From Selaginella moellendorffii (taxonomy: Eukaryota > Streptophyta > Lycopodiopsida > Selaginellales > Selaginellaceae): a DNA stretch of 64,000 nt. Position numbers and translations under genes: made by a program. Location: assembly GCF_000143415.4 (NCBI RefSeq), contig NW_003314310.1, positions 372,442-436,441 of the forward strand, written 5' to 3'. Of the stretch, positions 32,501-44,380 are shown one piece after another; position 1 is the first letter of the stretch, and the number at the start of each line of letters is the position of its first letter. The notes beneath the pieces are model-generated. The model searched no databases and was not told the origin of the DNA. It saw nothing but the letters and a program-made list of their open reading frames with translations.

Positions 32501-35369
32501 AACTCTCAAGTTTTCTAATTTTCTTTTCTTTTTCGTACTGTTCTGCAGATGCATGGGTTTACTTGTGGAATCGCCGACATGCTTTTGCTCCCAGGAGCGG
32601 AAGAGGAGAGAGCTGCTAAACTCGAGCCAGCGGAGAATGAGCTGGGTGACATTGTGCATGGGCGTTTTGTGGGTGTTGAGGACAAGCAACTGTCGAGTAA
32701 GAGAAAAAAAGTCTACATTGCTTTGGTTCTAACATGCACATCAATAGGCGTGGGAATTGAAGCAATTAAAGACATGACTGGGAGAATTCTTCAGCTGAGA
32801 GCTGATGCCGGCCGAGCTCGTCTCGATATGCTCATGTCAAGTGCTATGAATAAGGTGACTTCTGAAGTAAACAATGCACTCTTTCCGAAAGGTTTGGTGA
32901 AGCCTTTCCCTGAAAATTGCTTATCTCTGATGACGGTAACTGGTGCAAAGGGAGGAATGGTACGTAAACGTGTATATTGATGGTATCAGTGAGCTAATTG
33001 TAGTGTTACAGGTCAACTTCACGCAAATATCGTCAATGCTTGGCCAGCAGGAATTAGAAGGCAAACGCGTGCCAAGGATGGTGTCTGGCAAGACGCTTCC
33101 CTGTTTTCAACCATACGAACCTGTTGCCAGGTCCGGTGGGTTTATCAAAGATCGTTTCCTGACAGGTTTAAGGCCTCAGGAGTACTATTATCATTGCATG
33201 GCTGGACGTGACGGGTATGCTGATACTTAAGCGGACTTTCAATAACTCACTATTCGTCTATGCTTGCAGACTTGTGGATACTGCCGTCAAAACAGCAAAG
33301 AGTGGATACTTGCAGAGATGCATAATAAAAAATCTGGAGTGCTTGAAAATCAATTACGACTTTACAGTACGTGATGCAGATGGATCGGTGATACAATTTT
33401 TTTATGGAGAAGATGCCGTGGACGTGACTAAGAGCAGCTGTTTGACGAACTTCGACCTTATGGCTACAGTTAAGGCATTTGAGGTTTTTCGTTTCCCTCA
33501 CTGCCTTTTCTTTCAGAACCGCGACCTGATTACTCAAAAGCTTGGCTTAGGAGAACATGCCAAGGACGTGAAGAATATGAAGGCAATTGTTTCCAAGGAC
33601 GCTTACATCACAGACATACCTGAGGCCATGGAACAGAAGTTTGAGAAGTTTATGGGTGGGCTCTCGGAAGAGAAGAAAAAGGCGTACAAATTGTATCGCA
33701 GGAGACACATCAAGGAACTCAGAAGCGTGATGACGCACAAGTACTTTGCTAGCCTCGCAGCACCTGGTGAGCCAGTCGGTGTTCTTGCTGGCCAATCTAT
33801 CGGGGAACCATCTACACAAATGACGTAAGTCTTTCTGAGTTCCATCATTAGTTATGACCCTGGCTGTATACCATTGCGCAGGCTCAATACTTTCCACTTT
33901 GCAGGACGTGGTGAGATGAACGTGACGCTGGGTATTCCTAGGCTGCACGAAATCCTTACCGTTGCCTCCAAGGCTATCAAAACTCCTATAATGACGTGCC
34001 CGTTGAAGCCTGGGAAAACAAGGTTGGTAGAAAAGAAATTACTCTCTTTCTTACTATTGAGATTTCGTGTTCAGAGACGAAGGCCAGAAGCTTGCCGGCG
34101 TGATGACCAAGGTGATGTTACCGGACATCTTGGAAACGGTCGAAGTGAGTGCTGTTCCCTTCTATGTTCATCACGGTGTACCGTCACGGCTTTACAAAGT
34201 GAGACTACGTGTATATCCTGAAGAGCGTTTCCCGCCGCACCTTGATCTCAAAATGAGGAGATAGACATGGCCATCAAGTCCGTCTTTGCTAAAGGAGTGA
34301 GGAAAGAAATCGAGAGGGAGATAAAGGCACTCACTTCGGCAAAAGACTCCATACAGATACTTGGAATTTCGGAGGACGAGCCTTCTCCCGCCGGGGAGGG
34401 TGAAATCGAAGGTGGGAAGAAGAAGGTGGTCGAGGCTGGGGAAGTAGCTGAAGAAGATGACGATGATGATGATCAAGAAGAAGGGGCCGATGCCGAGAAA
34501 CGGAAAGGGAGAACTACTGACGAGGCTGCTTATGAGACAGATAGCGAGCAAGAGGACGAGCAAGAGATGGATTTAGATGCTGAAAACGATATTGCCGACG
34601 GTGATAACGACGAAGAGAAGGGCGGTGAAGTTGTGGATGACGAGGAAGAGGGGCACGGGAAAGAGAAAGAGGGGAAGAAGAGCAGTAGCGTTCGGGCTCG
34701 TGGGAGAAGCTACGAGATGAAATTCCAAGCGAACCAGAACAGTCCGCAGCTCTTTCTTCCGAATGTAAGTATTTTTTTACTGTTTCTTCTTTATGGCTGT
34801 TTCATGCTGGCTGTCTCGTGCAGATTGTCGAGAAAGTACTCAAAACCGTGACGGTACGGCGTATGAAAAACATCGAGAAGTGTAACACGATTGAGCTTAA
34901 CGGCAAACCGGAAAACCCCGCGCTCCAGACGGACGGTGTCAACTTCTGGGAACTCTGGTCTCTGCCGGACGATGTTCTCGACTTAAACAAGCTCACATCC
35001 AACGACATTGCCGCCATGCTCAACACTTACGGCGTAGAGGCAGCCAGAGCCACCATCGTGAGGGAGGTACAGGGCGTCTTCGGCTCCTACGGCATCTCTG
35101 TCAACGCCCGCCATCTCAGCCTCATTGCCGATTTCATGACGTTCCAGGGGGGTTACAGGCCACTCAACCGGGTCGGCATCGTCTCCAACCCGTCACCTTT
35201 CCTCAAGATGAGTTTCGAGACCGCGTCGCAGTTCCTCATAGATGCGTCTCTGCGGCGGCAAGTCGACGAGCTGGATACCCCGTCTTCACGGATTATTGTT
35301 GGGAGAACAGTGGGCCTGGGAACAGGATGCTTTGATTTGCTCCAGAAGACGGACATGCCGCAGTATTGA
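29546..35369 (+). CDS. NRPA1: DNA-directed RNA polymerase I largest subunit
   Basis: A tiny first exon (29546-29560, MGRRE) joins at 29617 to [19 protein letters not shown]. Many short introns follow. Diagnostic segments are the N-terminal zinc motif [20 protein letters not shown], the Pol I-type [20 protein letters not shown], the catalytic [12 protein letters not shown] (about 31755-31790), [19 protein letters not shown] and the trigger/bridge region ending [12 protein letters not shown]. Exons after 34262 encode a long acidic insert ([18 protein letters not shown]), typical of Pol I, then the C-terminal region ending [14 protein letters not shown]. It transcribes rRNA in the nucleolus. The residue pattern fits Pol I better than Pol II or III. 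Not every intron was delimited. Confidence 0.92.
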
Positions 35370-36364
35370 CTTACAGTGTCCGGGTTTGGACGTATTTGAT
35401 GGAGCACGAGAAGTGGATTCGGGTCTACGTGGTGCTGCCAAGGTGTTTCAATAAAGACGCGCGCAAGGCGGACGAACAACACGAGATGGCTACCTGGTAT
35501 TTGAAGCCGCTGGATATTTATAAGGGGGAGCTGTGACAGGTCGGTGATTGCCAGTGCTCGATGGCTGCAGCCATTGTTCCTTTTAACTTTAGAGTCGCCA
35601 CCACACCGATACGAAAGATCAACAACCAGTATAGACGGACAACCTACAGTTGGCGAAGTGTCCCCGTCGGCGGCCAGGAGGGAAAAGAAAAGCAAAAGAA
35701 CAAACGGAAAGGAGGAGAATAGGGGATGGAATACTCAAACTTTGCTCGGAAAACCCGTGGCCTATAGCGGAACAGAGCACCTGGTGCTGGTAAACTAGGA
35801 AGCGTATAAAAAGGAGAGTTGTGCCGGTGGCTTGTCCTTCTCGAATCGCCGATAGAAGTCCACAAAATCGTTCGTTGAGAGGGGAGGTGCCATCGACTCG
35901 TAACTAAATCGGAGGCAAGGAATCTTTAATCTCACTTCTGAGCTTCGAGTCATCCCAAAACTCACGGTGACATTGTGCCAGACGGACAGAAAACGAGATA
36001 GCTACGTCCCGGTTTTATGAGAAGGAAAACAAAGAACGACGGGAGTTCGTTCTCATAATTGGGACTCGAGAGGAGGAGCTGGAGCTCGATTTCTTTTCGT
36101 CGTATTGGTGGTTGCGAGCTACAGTGCCGGTCTCGTCAATCACTCCAAGTTGGTGGACACAGGTCGGGTGTCGGGAGTATTTTTACTCGCTGCTCCGGGA
36201 CAAATAGCTGTCCGCATGAGATCCCTGGTCGAAAGATATAGAAATTCGGGCTTCCTAGCCGAGAGGAAGCTCGGCTAGCCGGGCATGACCAACACCAGGG
36301 AGAGAAGTTTGATGAGCAGAGGCGAGCAGCACTGGACTTGATCTCTCTCTTCCGGGAAGAGGCA
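35370..36364. other. Intergenic, 3' region of NRPA1 and 5' region of laccase
   Basis: No frame over about 85 codons makes sense as a gene. GTATAAAAAGG at 35803-35813 looks like a TATA box but no clear gene follows within 100 bp. Nothing else recognised. Confidence 0.5.
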
Positions 36365-38400
36365 ATGCAGATGGATGGTTTCTCGGCTTCGAGACACGCA
36401 AGGCAATGCTGCTGCCGCTCGGCCGTGCTGTGGATCCTCGTCCTCAATGCATCTTCGGTACTCGCAGCTGTGACAAGGCAATACAATTTTCTGGTAAGTC
36501 GTCACACTCGATTCCCATCGTGCTTCTAAAGGAGAAAAGATGTTCCCATGCAGGTACAACCTCTTACCGTCTCGAAGCTGTGTAAAACTAAGTCGCTCAT
36601 TGCCGTGAACAATCTCTTCCCTGGACCAGTTGTCTATGCCGATGAAGAAGATACGGTGGTGGTGAATGTGACCAACAATTGCCAATACAACATCACTATC
36701 CACTGGTTCTTGGATTTCTTCTCGCTTTTCTAGCAATCTCTAGTTACTCAAGATCGAATTTTGTGGCCAGGCATGGGATACGGCAACTTCGATCCGGCTG
36801 GGCTGATGGACCAGTGTATATCACTCAGTGTCCACTGCAAACAGGGGACACATACCAGTATAAGTTTAAGATCCAAAGGCAGAGTGGAACTCTTTGGTGG
36901 CACGCTCACGATACTTGGCTTCGAGCGACCGTGCATGGAGCGATTGTGGTGTTTCCCAAGACTGGAGTGCCTTATCCGTTCCACTACCCGAGAGAAGAGC
37001 ACATTATTCTGATTGGTAAATTCCTTTGATTCTGAAGTTTTCATTCTTGCCTTCTTGTTCTTGTTCCAGGGGAATGGTGGAACGCAAACGTCGAAGATGT
37101 CGAGTCGCAGTCCTTACTGACGGGAGGAGCCCCGCAGCTGTCAGATGCTTACACCATCAATGGTCATCCTGGGCCACTTTACAATTGCTCGTCCCAAGGC
37201 AAGCTTTTTCTTTTTGTTCTTTTCTTCTTCTGGAGCATACTTCTAAACCTCCCAGGCCCCAAACACAGACGTGTACGTTCTCAAGGTCTTTCCCAACGAG
37301 CACTACCTCCTGCGCATCGTCAACGTTGCTCTCAACCAGGAGCTCTTCTTCACCGTAGCCAACCACAACCTCACGGTCGTGGAGATCGACGGCGACTTCA
37401 CCAAGCCATACACAACCAGCACCATCTTTCTCACCCCGGGCCAGAGCACCACCGCGCTCTTCATCACAAACCAACCCACGGCCAAATACTACATGGGAGC
37501 CAGTCCATACAGCTCCGCCGCGGGAGTGCCATTCCCGACGACGCCAACTCTAGCAATCGTCGAGTACCAAGGCTCGTCGAACTCGACCCCGCCAGTAATG
37601 CCGACGTTCCCAGCGACCAACGACACTGGCCTCGTCGCAAACTTCTCGGCCAGCCTGAGGAGCCTGGCGGACACGACTCATCCGGAGCCAGTCCCACAGA
37701 CAGTGGACAGAAGCTTGCTCTTCACAATCGGCCTCGGGACAAAGCCGTGCGGTGAAAACCGGGTGTGCCAGGGGATCGCTGGGACCAAGCTCACGGCCTC
37801 CATGAACAACATCTCCTTCGTCCTTCCCGACATCGCTCTCCTCCAGGCCTACTACAACAACATCTCCGGCGTCTTCACTCGCGACTTCCCGGACACACCG
37901 CCGATAGTTTTCAACTACACGGGGACTCCTCCGAACAACACCACCCCGCAGCGAGGGACCCGACTTCTCGTCATCCCATACAACGCAAACGTCCAGATGG
38001 TTTTCCAGGACACGAGCATCCTCGGCATCGAGAACCATCCCATTCACGTCCATGGATACAGTTTCTACATTGTCGGGCAGGGAACTGGCAACTTCAACTC
38101 GAGCCAGACGAGTACTTTCAACCTGTTTGATCCTCCGCGACGGAACACTGTCGGAGTTCCAGTTGGAGGGTGGGCTGCTATTAGATTCAAGGCTGACAAT
38201 CCTGGTGAGCTTCTCTTCTTTCAGAGCTTTTTTTTTTTTGGTGGTTTTTATGTGACAACTGTTTTTCAGGTGTTTGGTACATCCACTGCCATTTAGAGGT
38301 GCACACAATGTGGGGGTTGACGATGGCTTTTATTGTGCTTAACGGTGCTCGGGCTAACGAAACTTTGCCGCCTCCACCGCCAGATCTCCCGCGATGCTAG
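36365..38400 (+). CDS. Laccase (multicopper oxidase, p-diphenol:O2 oxidoreductase)
   Basis: The first ATG is at 36365 (36371 is an alternative), followed by a hydrophobic signal peptide ([15 protein letters not shown]). Spliced exons give all four copper motifs: HWHGIRQL (joined across an intron at about 36709-36771), [29 protein letters not shown] and [15 protein letters not shown]. The axial T1 position is Leu, usual for plant laccases. The enzyme is expected to be secreted to the wall and to oxidise monolignols and other phenols. Several N-x-S/T sites fit a glycoprotein. The last intron (about 38204-38269) precedes the final copper motif; the stop is TAG at 38398-38400. Confidence 0.92.
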
Positions 38401-38511
38401 TAAGATTTTTATAGATATGATTCTTTTGATCTTGGGCCAGCCAGCTCGAGATGATAATGTTTCTACAGGCAAGAAAAAGATGATCTTGAAAAAGAAAAGG
38501 AATTTTTCTCG

Positions 38512-39535
38512 TTAGTCTCTCTTGAGTGGGATGGGCTGGACGTTGTCAATCTTGTGAGGGACGTTCTTAAACTTGGAGAGGATGAATCTGGGAGACGGAG
38601 GATTGGGGTGCATTCGATGGAAGCACGCGTGAGCGGACATAACTGTGGCGTTGTTGGTCTTTGGAGGAATGAAGCAGATCCTCGGTAGGTTGTATTTGTG
38701 CTGGTGGAACATTTGGAGTTTGATCCACTCGTCAGCATAGCCGTTCTTCATCACCTTACCCATGTCCTCGTTCCTGTTAAAAGAGAGAACGAGAAAAAAA
38801 ATCATTGTTTTCGGAAGATCAATCGAAAGAAGCATACTTTTCTCCTCTGCAACCATAGACGTGATAAGGATTTTTCTCCGAGGGGAGTGGAGGTGGGGTT
38901 CCCTGGAACAAATCAAGGGAATCTTAGACGAATTCTCTATCGTTTTCTCCTTTTATTTTTTTCTGGTTAGAACATACCACTCGTTGGCTCACTGGCAAGG
39001 GACAGTAGTGATTCTTCCGGAAGGGTCGAATTCCTGGAGCTTTCACGATGTGGCTGACAGTGGCACATCAACATCCAACCACAGAAACATGAGAAACAAT
39101 GGAAATGAATAGAAAAGAGAGTGAAGAACACACGCAATGGTGGCGAGCCTATTCATCTGGATCAAATCGGGGCCGTTGATAGCGTCTGGATCTGGGATAT
39201 GTTCTCGGTGCGTCATCACTGCATCAAGCAAGCTCGCTTTTTTTTTGTTTTCGTTCGTAAAAAATATCTACCTTCTCTCACTCCCTCGGCCTCCAAATCG
39301 TTGCAAACGCCATAGATGTAGTTGGGCTCTGGAAGATCCTGAGTGGGCTTCTTCACCTGGGGACGAGAGAGAGAGAGAGAGAGAGATCATAAAAAATGAA
39401 GCAAGAAAAGAGAGGGACACTCACCGCTCCAAGTCGAGGCTTGAGCAGCAGTGAATTTGTCTGGAAGGACTTGCGAACGGTGCCCATCCGCGGCACATTG
39501 TGCTCGTCATAGACGAAATTGGCAGGAGTGGGCAT
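38512..39535 (-). CDS. CFAP77-like axonemal protein
   Basis: Exons 39425-39535, 39272-39356 and several more join with small introns. The protein starts MPTPANFVYDEHNVPRMGTV, then KSFQTNSLLLKPRLGA, LPEPNYIYGVCNDLEAEGV, DLIQMNRLATIA, EKNPYHVYGCRGEKN, NGYADEWIKLQMF and ends with FILSKFKNVPHKIDNVQPI. The order (G-T-V-R-x-S, Y-G-x-x-N, D-x-x-x-M-N-R, a second Y-G motif and a C-terminal F-K-x-V-x-x-K/H-I/L-D) resembles CFAP77, a microtubule inner protein of cilia. The family call is from memory of the pattern and is moderate. Flagellated sperm would explain a ciliary gene in a land plant. One junction (exon 3 to 4) is ambiguous. A GA microsatellite (39365-39386) lies in intron 1. Confidence 0.6.
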
Positions 39536-39836
39536 GGCGAGAAACAATCGGATTTGCAGCAAATAGCGTGCAGCGCGATGATCGGTGCGTCACAGTGGAA
39601 AGAGCACCGATTCTCTCTTTCGTTCTTTGGCGCCAGAAATGCCCGCAACGGTGGTTTCTAGTCTGGGCGCGCCAAATCTGATGTGGCAGTATCTTTGATC
39701 GTTGACCGTTGACTATGTCTAAAACGTTAGTCCAAGTATTAGTGGAATGCGAACGAGTGAACTTCTTTGAGAACTTTGTCATCAATTAAACTTAGTCATA
39801 TCCTAGCTAGACCAAGGGAAAATTCAATATTCCATA
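39536..39836. other. Intergenic between CFAP77-like and peptide genes
   Basis: The part to about 39680 is GC-richer and probably holds the promoter and 5' UTR of the minus-strand CFAP77-like gene. The rest is AT-rich with nothing recognised. Confidence 0.4.
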
Positions 39837-39893
39837 GAGCATTTGAACTCGAGACCTGAGTCTGCTCCCTTAGACCGCTCGGCCCTCGTCATA
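39837..39893 (-). pseudogene. tRNA-Leu-like relic (or SINE head)
   Basis: On the minus strand GGCCGAGCGGTCTAAGG matches the D-arm/A-box of the intact tRNA-Leu at 40574-40657. A CAG-type anticodon loop and a B-box-like GAGTTCAAATGCT follow, but the variable arm and the acceptor pairing are lost. It may be a decayed tRNA-Leu(CAG) or the head of a tRNA-derived SINE. Confidence 0.6.
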
Positions 39894-39996
39894 CTTAGGT
39901 TGTTAAACTTCTCTACGAAATTGGAGTCTAGAAACTATTAGTTAATCTTGATCAACCACTTGGCAATGCATATGCATGCTGGAGCTTAAATCATAG

Positions 39997-40003
39997 TATA
40001 TAA
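39997..40003 (+). promoter_or_regulatory. TATA box of the small secreted peptide gene
   Basis: TATATAA lies 69 bp upstream of the ATG at 40066 and is followed by GCTCCAG. A similar TATAAGGCCTCC lies upstream of the broken second copy near 40736. Confidence 0.6.
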
Positions 40004-40065
40004 GCTCCAGCCATTCACAATCAGCAAGCATTGATTAAGCTCCAGCAATCACCACCACTACAACA

Positions 40066-40416
40066 ATGAAGGCTGCTTTGTTGTTGCTTCTGGTGCTTGT
40101 TCTTGCTACTCTCCAGATAGCAGTGTCTTCTTCTTCTTTGGGTAGAAGGGAGCCTTTGTCTTTGGAAAATGGTGTTTCTGACTCATCAGCAGTAGAGCCA
40201 GCGTCCACTTCTCTACATCCTCCTGAGGTGGATGGTGATCATGATCATAAAGATGGAGGTTCTTCAGTCCATGGCTCTCACAAGCACAAGAGGAGCAACA
40301 ACAACAATAACAACCACATCAACATTAATATCAACATTTGCAGGAAGAAATCTAAGGATGATGAAGATTCAAAGCACAAGGACAAGGAAGAGGAGAACAA
40401 AAAGTTCGATCCTTAG
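40066..40416 (+). CDS. Small secreted protein, possible peptide precursor
   Basis: The 116-residue product has a clear signal peptide (MKAALLLLLVLVLATLQIAV), then a Ser-rich stretch with GRREPLSLEN, EPASTSLHPPE, a His/Lys-rich part, an Asn run with INININIC and a highly charged Lys/Asp/Glu tail. There is one Cys in the mature part. A broken copy at 40774 keeps the RRE, EPASTSL and INININIC segments, so these are the conserved parts. I do not recognise a known peptide-hormone family. A short lineage-specific secreted protein or signalling-peptide precursor is plausible. Confidence 0.7.
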   Translation: MKAALLLLLVLVLATLQIAVSSSSLGRREPLSLENGVSDSSAVEPASTSLHPPEVDGDHDHKDGGSSVHGSHKHKRSNNNNNNHINININICRKKSKDDEDSKHKDKEEENKKFDP

Positions 40417-40573
40417 AATACAAGATCCATCATTTGTAGATTAATAGAACCAATAAAGTCTCAAAATAAATTCTTGTCTCGAGCTATCAATTCAAAGTTT
40501 CCACAAGAGAGTTGAAAAATGAATAAAAGCAAATTCGAGAAAAAATTGATCTGTAAGGTTTAATAGATGAATG

Positions 40574-40657
40574 TGTCAGAAGTGGGATTTGAACCCACGC
40601 CCTCACAAGAGGAGCAGAACTTGAGTCTGCCGCCTTAGACCGCTCGGCCATCCTGAC
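40574..40657 (-). tRNA. tRNA-Leu (anticodon CAA)
   Basis: The 84-nt minus-strand sequence begins GTCAGGATGGCCGAGCGG and ends with an acceptor strand TTCTGAC plus A. The acceptor stem pairs (with one G-T), the anticodon arm is GCAGA-CTCAAGT-TCTGC giving CAA, there is a long variable arm as in type II tRNAs, and the T-arm has GGGTTCAAATCCC. No intron is present. Confidence 0.93.
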
Positions 40658-40773
40658 CTTTCATGAGTTTCATGTTAAATTAAAATCTATGATTGCATGG
40701 GGTTTTAGGACTTGATTTTCCCAGAGCTCTGGCCATATAAGGCCTCCAAGCTCTAACCAGTATTCAACACACA

Positions 40774-41034
40774 TTGATTCAGCTCCATCCGTCACTATTT
40801 GTGTTTCTAGTGCTTGCATTTGCCCCTTCTTCTTCTTCGAGTAGAAGGGAGCTTTTCTCTTTGGATAATAGTGTTGATGGTGTTGATGTTCCAGAGGTAC
40901 TAGAACCAGCGTCCACTTCTCTAATGCCTTCTCCAGAGATGGATGATCGTGAAGATGAAGTCCGTAGGTGAGGCAAGCACAGGATGAACAGCAACAACAA
41001 CATCAATATCAACATTTGCAAGAGGGATTCTATA
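40774..41034 (+). pseudogene. Broken tandem copy of the secreted peptide gene
   Basis: The frame beginning with TTG at 40774 has no ATG. It keeps a hydrophobic leader, SSRRELFSLDN and EPASTSLMPSPE, then hits TGA at 40969-40971. The same frame continues with GKHRMNSNNNINININIC, matching the tail of the intact gene. Loss of the start codon, the in-frame stop and a missing charged tail make this a pseudogene. Confidence 0.78.
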
Positions 41035-41219
41035 GATCTTGACGCAAGAAAATCCGGCTCGCATTTGCTGCTCCGGAGCTCTGCTACGTACCACCGCCAT
41101 TGCCGAGGAGCTGGATCTGCAAATCCCCACTCTGACAGAGTTGAATCACAACACTGAAAATAAGATAGTTCTTCGTTCTCATCACCCTCTGGATTGAGCT
41201 TTTAGTCAACTTAACACAT

Positions 41220-44058
41220 TCAAAGGCCCGGATACTTCATTTGGAGCGAGGCACGAACGTATTCTCTAGCATCTTTGACATCTTTGAGAGGATCCTCTTC
41301 CTTCCTCCCGGAATTGTGGAGCTGCGCGTAGCCTCCACCGCAGTAGCCACTCACTATATCCATCTCTGGAACGTCCTCCTCTACCTGTCCTTGTTCCTCA
41401 TCAGGCCTCGCCATCAGCGTCTCTACGCCATCCAGTAGCTTCCTCCACAAGATCTGGTCGCCCACAAGCACTTGCGACTCGCACAAAAGCCTCGCCGACG
41501 CCACAGCACAGAGCTTAGTCTCGATTCTCCCCGAGATGTAGCTCAGAGCCGGGATCCACAGCTGCTCGAGCACGTTGGTGAAGAGCCCCGGCTGCAACCT
41601 GTTGATGGAGTCGACCAGCCCTCCGGGACCGTGCTTGACGGTGAAGAGCGCCATGAAGAGCGTCAGGAGCTTGAGGAACTTGACAGTGCGCTGGCCTCCC
41701 ATGGCTCGGGAGAAGAAGGACGTCCAAAGGCTCCGATCAATTGCCGGCATCAGCTGCTCCTGCCCGAGGCTCTCCACCACCGCATTGGCGATGTAGAAGG
41801 CATAGTCCTCAGTGCTCCTCCGCAACACTAGTGCATGGACAAGGTTGCAAACTTCCTGGAGCTGGTTTGCCTGTGCTATCTCCCTCGGTGCCTTGAGCAA
41901 GAAGGCCTCGAGGAGCCGGATCATGGCAGGGGTGCTCCCCGACGACTGCTGCGAGAGCTGGGCGAGAAGCATCGGGAAGAGCTGGAGATACACTCCGGGG
42001 ATGGGCTGGGCTCTTGACTCAACCAGCTGCGCGAGTACCTGGAAGACGTATGGCTGGAACTCCGCGACGTTGTTTTGGAGGATGGATTGGAACACCGGGA
42101 AGAGCCGCTCCTCAAAGGCCATAACGACGTCTAGATCGCGGTGGTGGCAGGCCTTTCTCACGAGCACGGACACCGACTCGAAGACGTAATGGTTGAACGC
42201 TGGATTGGCCGGGTTGTCTCGAGCTCGGATGACGATCTCCATCAGTCCATCCAGGTGGCGCATACCTGCTTGATCTTCCGCCAAGGATAGAACTCTCATG
42301 ATGCACTTCATCACGTAAGGATTGTCCTGCGAGCCCAGACGCTGCAATCCACTGAGCGAGTTTGCCAGGAGCTGGTCCTGGAAGGGAGCCAAGTCTGCCG
42401 AGGAGAAGCGTGGCGCTCCTCCGTCTCTCACCAGCAGCAACCTGTCCACGCACCATGCGGCATACGAGCAAACGACCACGGAGTCACTGAGCAAGAGCTT
42501 GATGATCTGCGGCATCAGTCCCAACGCCACAGCTTTGGAGGCGGCACTTCTAAAGCTTGTGACGAACTTGAGCGCACTGGCCTGGAGGAGGAGCTCGTTT
42601 CCTTGGAGTGCCGGGATGATCTGCGACGCAAGGAACTGCTCCACGTTGACGAGATCGGTGGTAGCTCCAACTGTGAAGCTCGACTGCCTCTGTGCCAAGG
42701 CAACGATCAAGTAGATAGCGGTGTCCTTGTCTTTCGAGCCCGAGCTTACACTACACAAGCGTTGCAGCAACTCGGCCATCAAACTTTTAACTGGCTCCCT
42801 GTAGTGTAGCATGAGCCCTTTGATGAGCTCGGAAGACACACGTCTTCTCGTGTCCATGTCGCTCCCCTCGATATCTTTTTGAATGTATTCCCAAGGATTG
42901 TCTCTAAAGAGCGCCTCGTCTTCCTCGCGAACTGCAAAAGAAGGCTGATTTGTAAGAAAAGATTCCTACGTAAAGATGGATCAAAGAAAACTTACTTCGA
43001 ACATTTGGGATGACAATGCGTTCGCAGATCTGTCTCAGAGTATCAGCCCCGCTGAAGAGCCCATGATGCACGCTCTTGCTCACCGTTGTCAAAAACTTCA
43101 CGGCGGCCATAGCCAGTTGGTCTTGTGCTGGTTGCAAAGACGTGGACATCAGTAAGCTCCCGACGCTTGTTGCCAACCCCGGAAGGAAGTCTCGAAACTC
43201 CTCCTCGTTCTTCTCCATGTAGAGGTTGATGTTGTCACACACGGCCGTCTTGACTTGATCCACGATGCCAGTCTCGCATGATGTGAGAGCTGGATTTGCA
43301 TACGAGAGATAGTACTCAAACTCGCCCATCCATTCCTTGATGTGGTCCTCGAAAAACTCTGGAAGCTCTTGCGAGTTGAGCGAGTAGAAGATCTGGCAGC
43401 ACTGTTTCTGGCACTCAAGCAGCGTCTCGAGAGTAGCTGCATCCACGGGTGTAGTAGCCTTTATCACAGCCCCGATCTTCGTAAAAACTTCCAGCAGTGG
43501 CGCTGCGAATCCATCCAAGCAGTACTTGAGATCCGAATACAGCTCCGGGCTCTTGGACTCATGCCCAAACTTCTGGAAGATAGAGTTGACAGCCCGCAAG
43601 ATCGCGTGGATGGAAGCATAGGTTGTGGATGATGACAATCTCATGACGAGTTCCGGCAGCAACCCTTTCCAGTTGTTTGGGAAATCATAGCTACTGATAA
43701 TTGCCACAGCTTGACGTAGGAAGCTCTGGATTCTCGGCGGTGAGGCCAGCATCAACCTCACCACCAAGCTCTTGATCTGCTCCTTCTCACTATCTTGGAT
43801 CGCCAGCGTGATCTCGTCGCTAGGATTCCATCGAGTCTTGACATGGTTCTTGAAACTGGAAGCCAATGCTTGGCAGTACGTATCGTCCTGCGTGATCGCT
43901 GTTGCCTCGCCCAGAAGCTGGAGGAGGGCGATGCCATAGCCGGGCTGATTCGACGCGTTGCTGATGTAGAACTCTGCCTCTAGATCGGGCCCAAGAGATG
44001 GAGAGGAGATGCGCACGAATGCCTGAGAGAGAGCCACCATCGTTCGTAAAGGTTTCAT
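41220..44058 (-). CDS. CAS: Exportin-2 (CAS/CSE1), importin-alpha re-exporter
   Basis: Two exons, 42996-44058 and 41220-42931, join in frame (PNVR then IREEDEALFRDNPWEYIQKD) to about 925 residues, close to the family size. Features are an N-terminal importin-beta-like repeat, DFPNNWKGLLPELV, REEDEALFRDNPWEYI, the long CAS/CSE1 C-terminal HEAT array (NPYVMKCIMRVL, NHYVFESVSVLV, FPVFQSILQ, IFPMLL-type LQLFPMLLAQL) and the tail REYVRASLQMKYPGL. It carries importin-alpha back to the cytoplasm with Ran-GTP. The start could be 44058 or 44040; both Met residues are in frame. Confidence 0.93.
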
Positions 44059-44380
44059 AGTAGGGTTTCCAAGGCCTTTTATAGTATAGTCCAAGGAGAA
44101 GAAACCTCCAAGGTTTAAGGTTTAGATGATTCTGATTTCTCGTACAGTCTTTCATCAACGCTTTTTACATTCTTCTGTCAACTTCAGTAGTCACATCTTA
44201 GGTTGGTGTGCTTACAGTTTATCAGCACTTAACAGCTTATCAACCAATTATGTCAAGCAATTACAGTTGCGAATGGCGGAACTAATGTCGATGTGCATGA
44301 GAATAAAAGAAAAAAGAAACAAATGTGTACTTGCTGCTTTTGTTTGGCTTGTTTCCAAGTCAGAAAAGCAACAGGGGGAT
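44059..44380. other. Intergenic between exportin-2 and the chromodomain gene
   Basis: About 320 bp. It contains the promoter/5' UTR of exportin-2 (AGGTTTAAGGTTTAG near 44111-44125) and the 3' flank of the next gene. Nothing else recognised. Confidence 0.4.

Noticed and set aside
35803-35813. TATA-like GTATAAAAAGG as a promoter of a separate gene
   Set aside because: No convincing coding frame follows before the laccase start.
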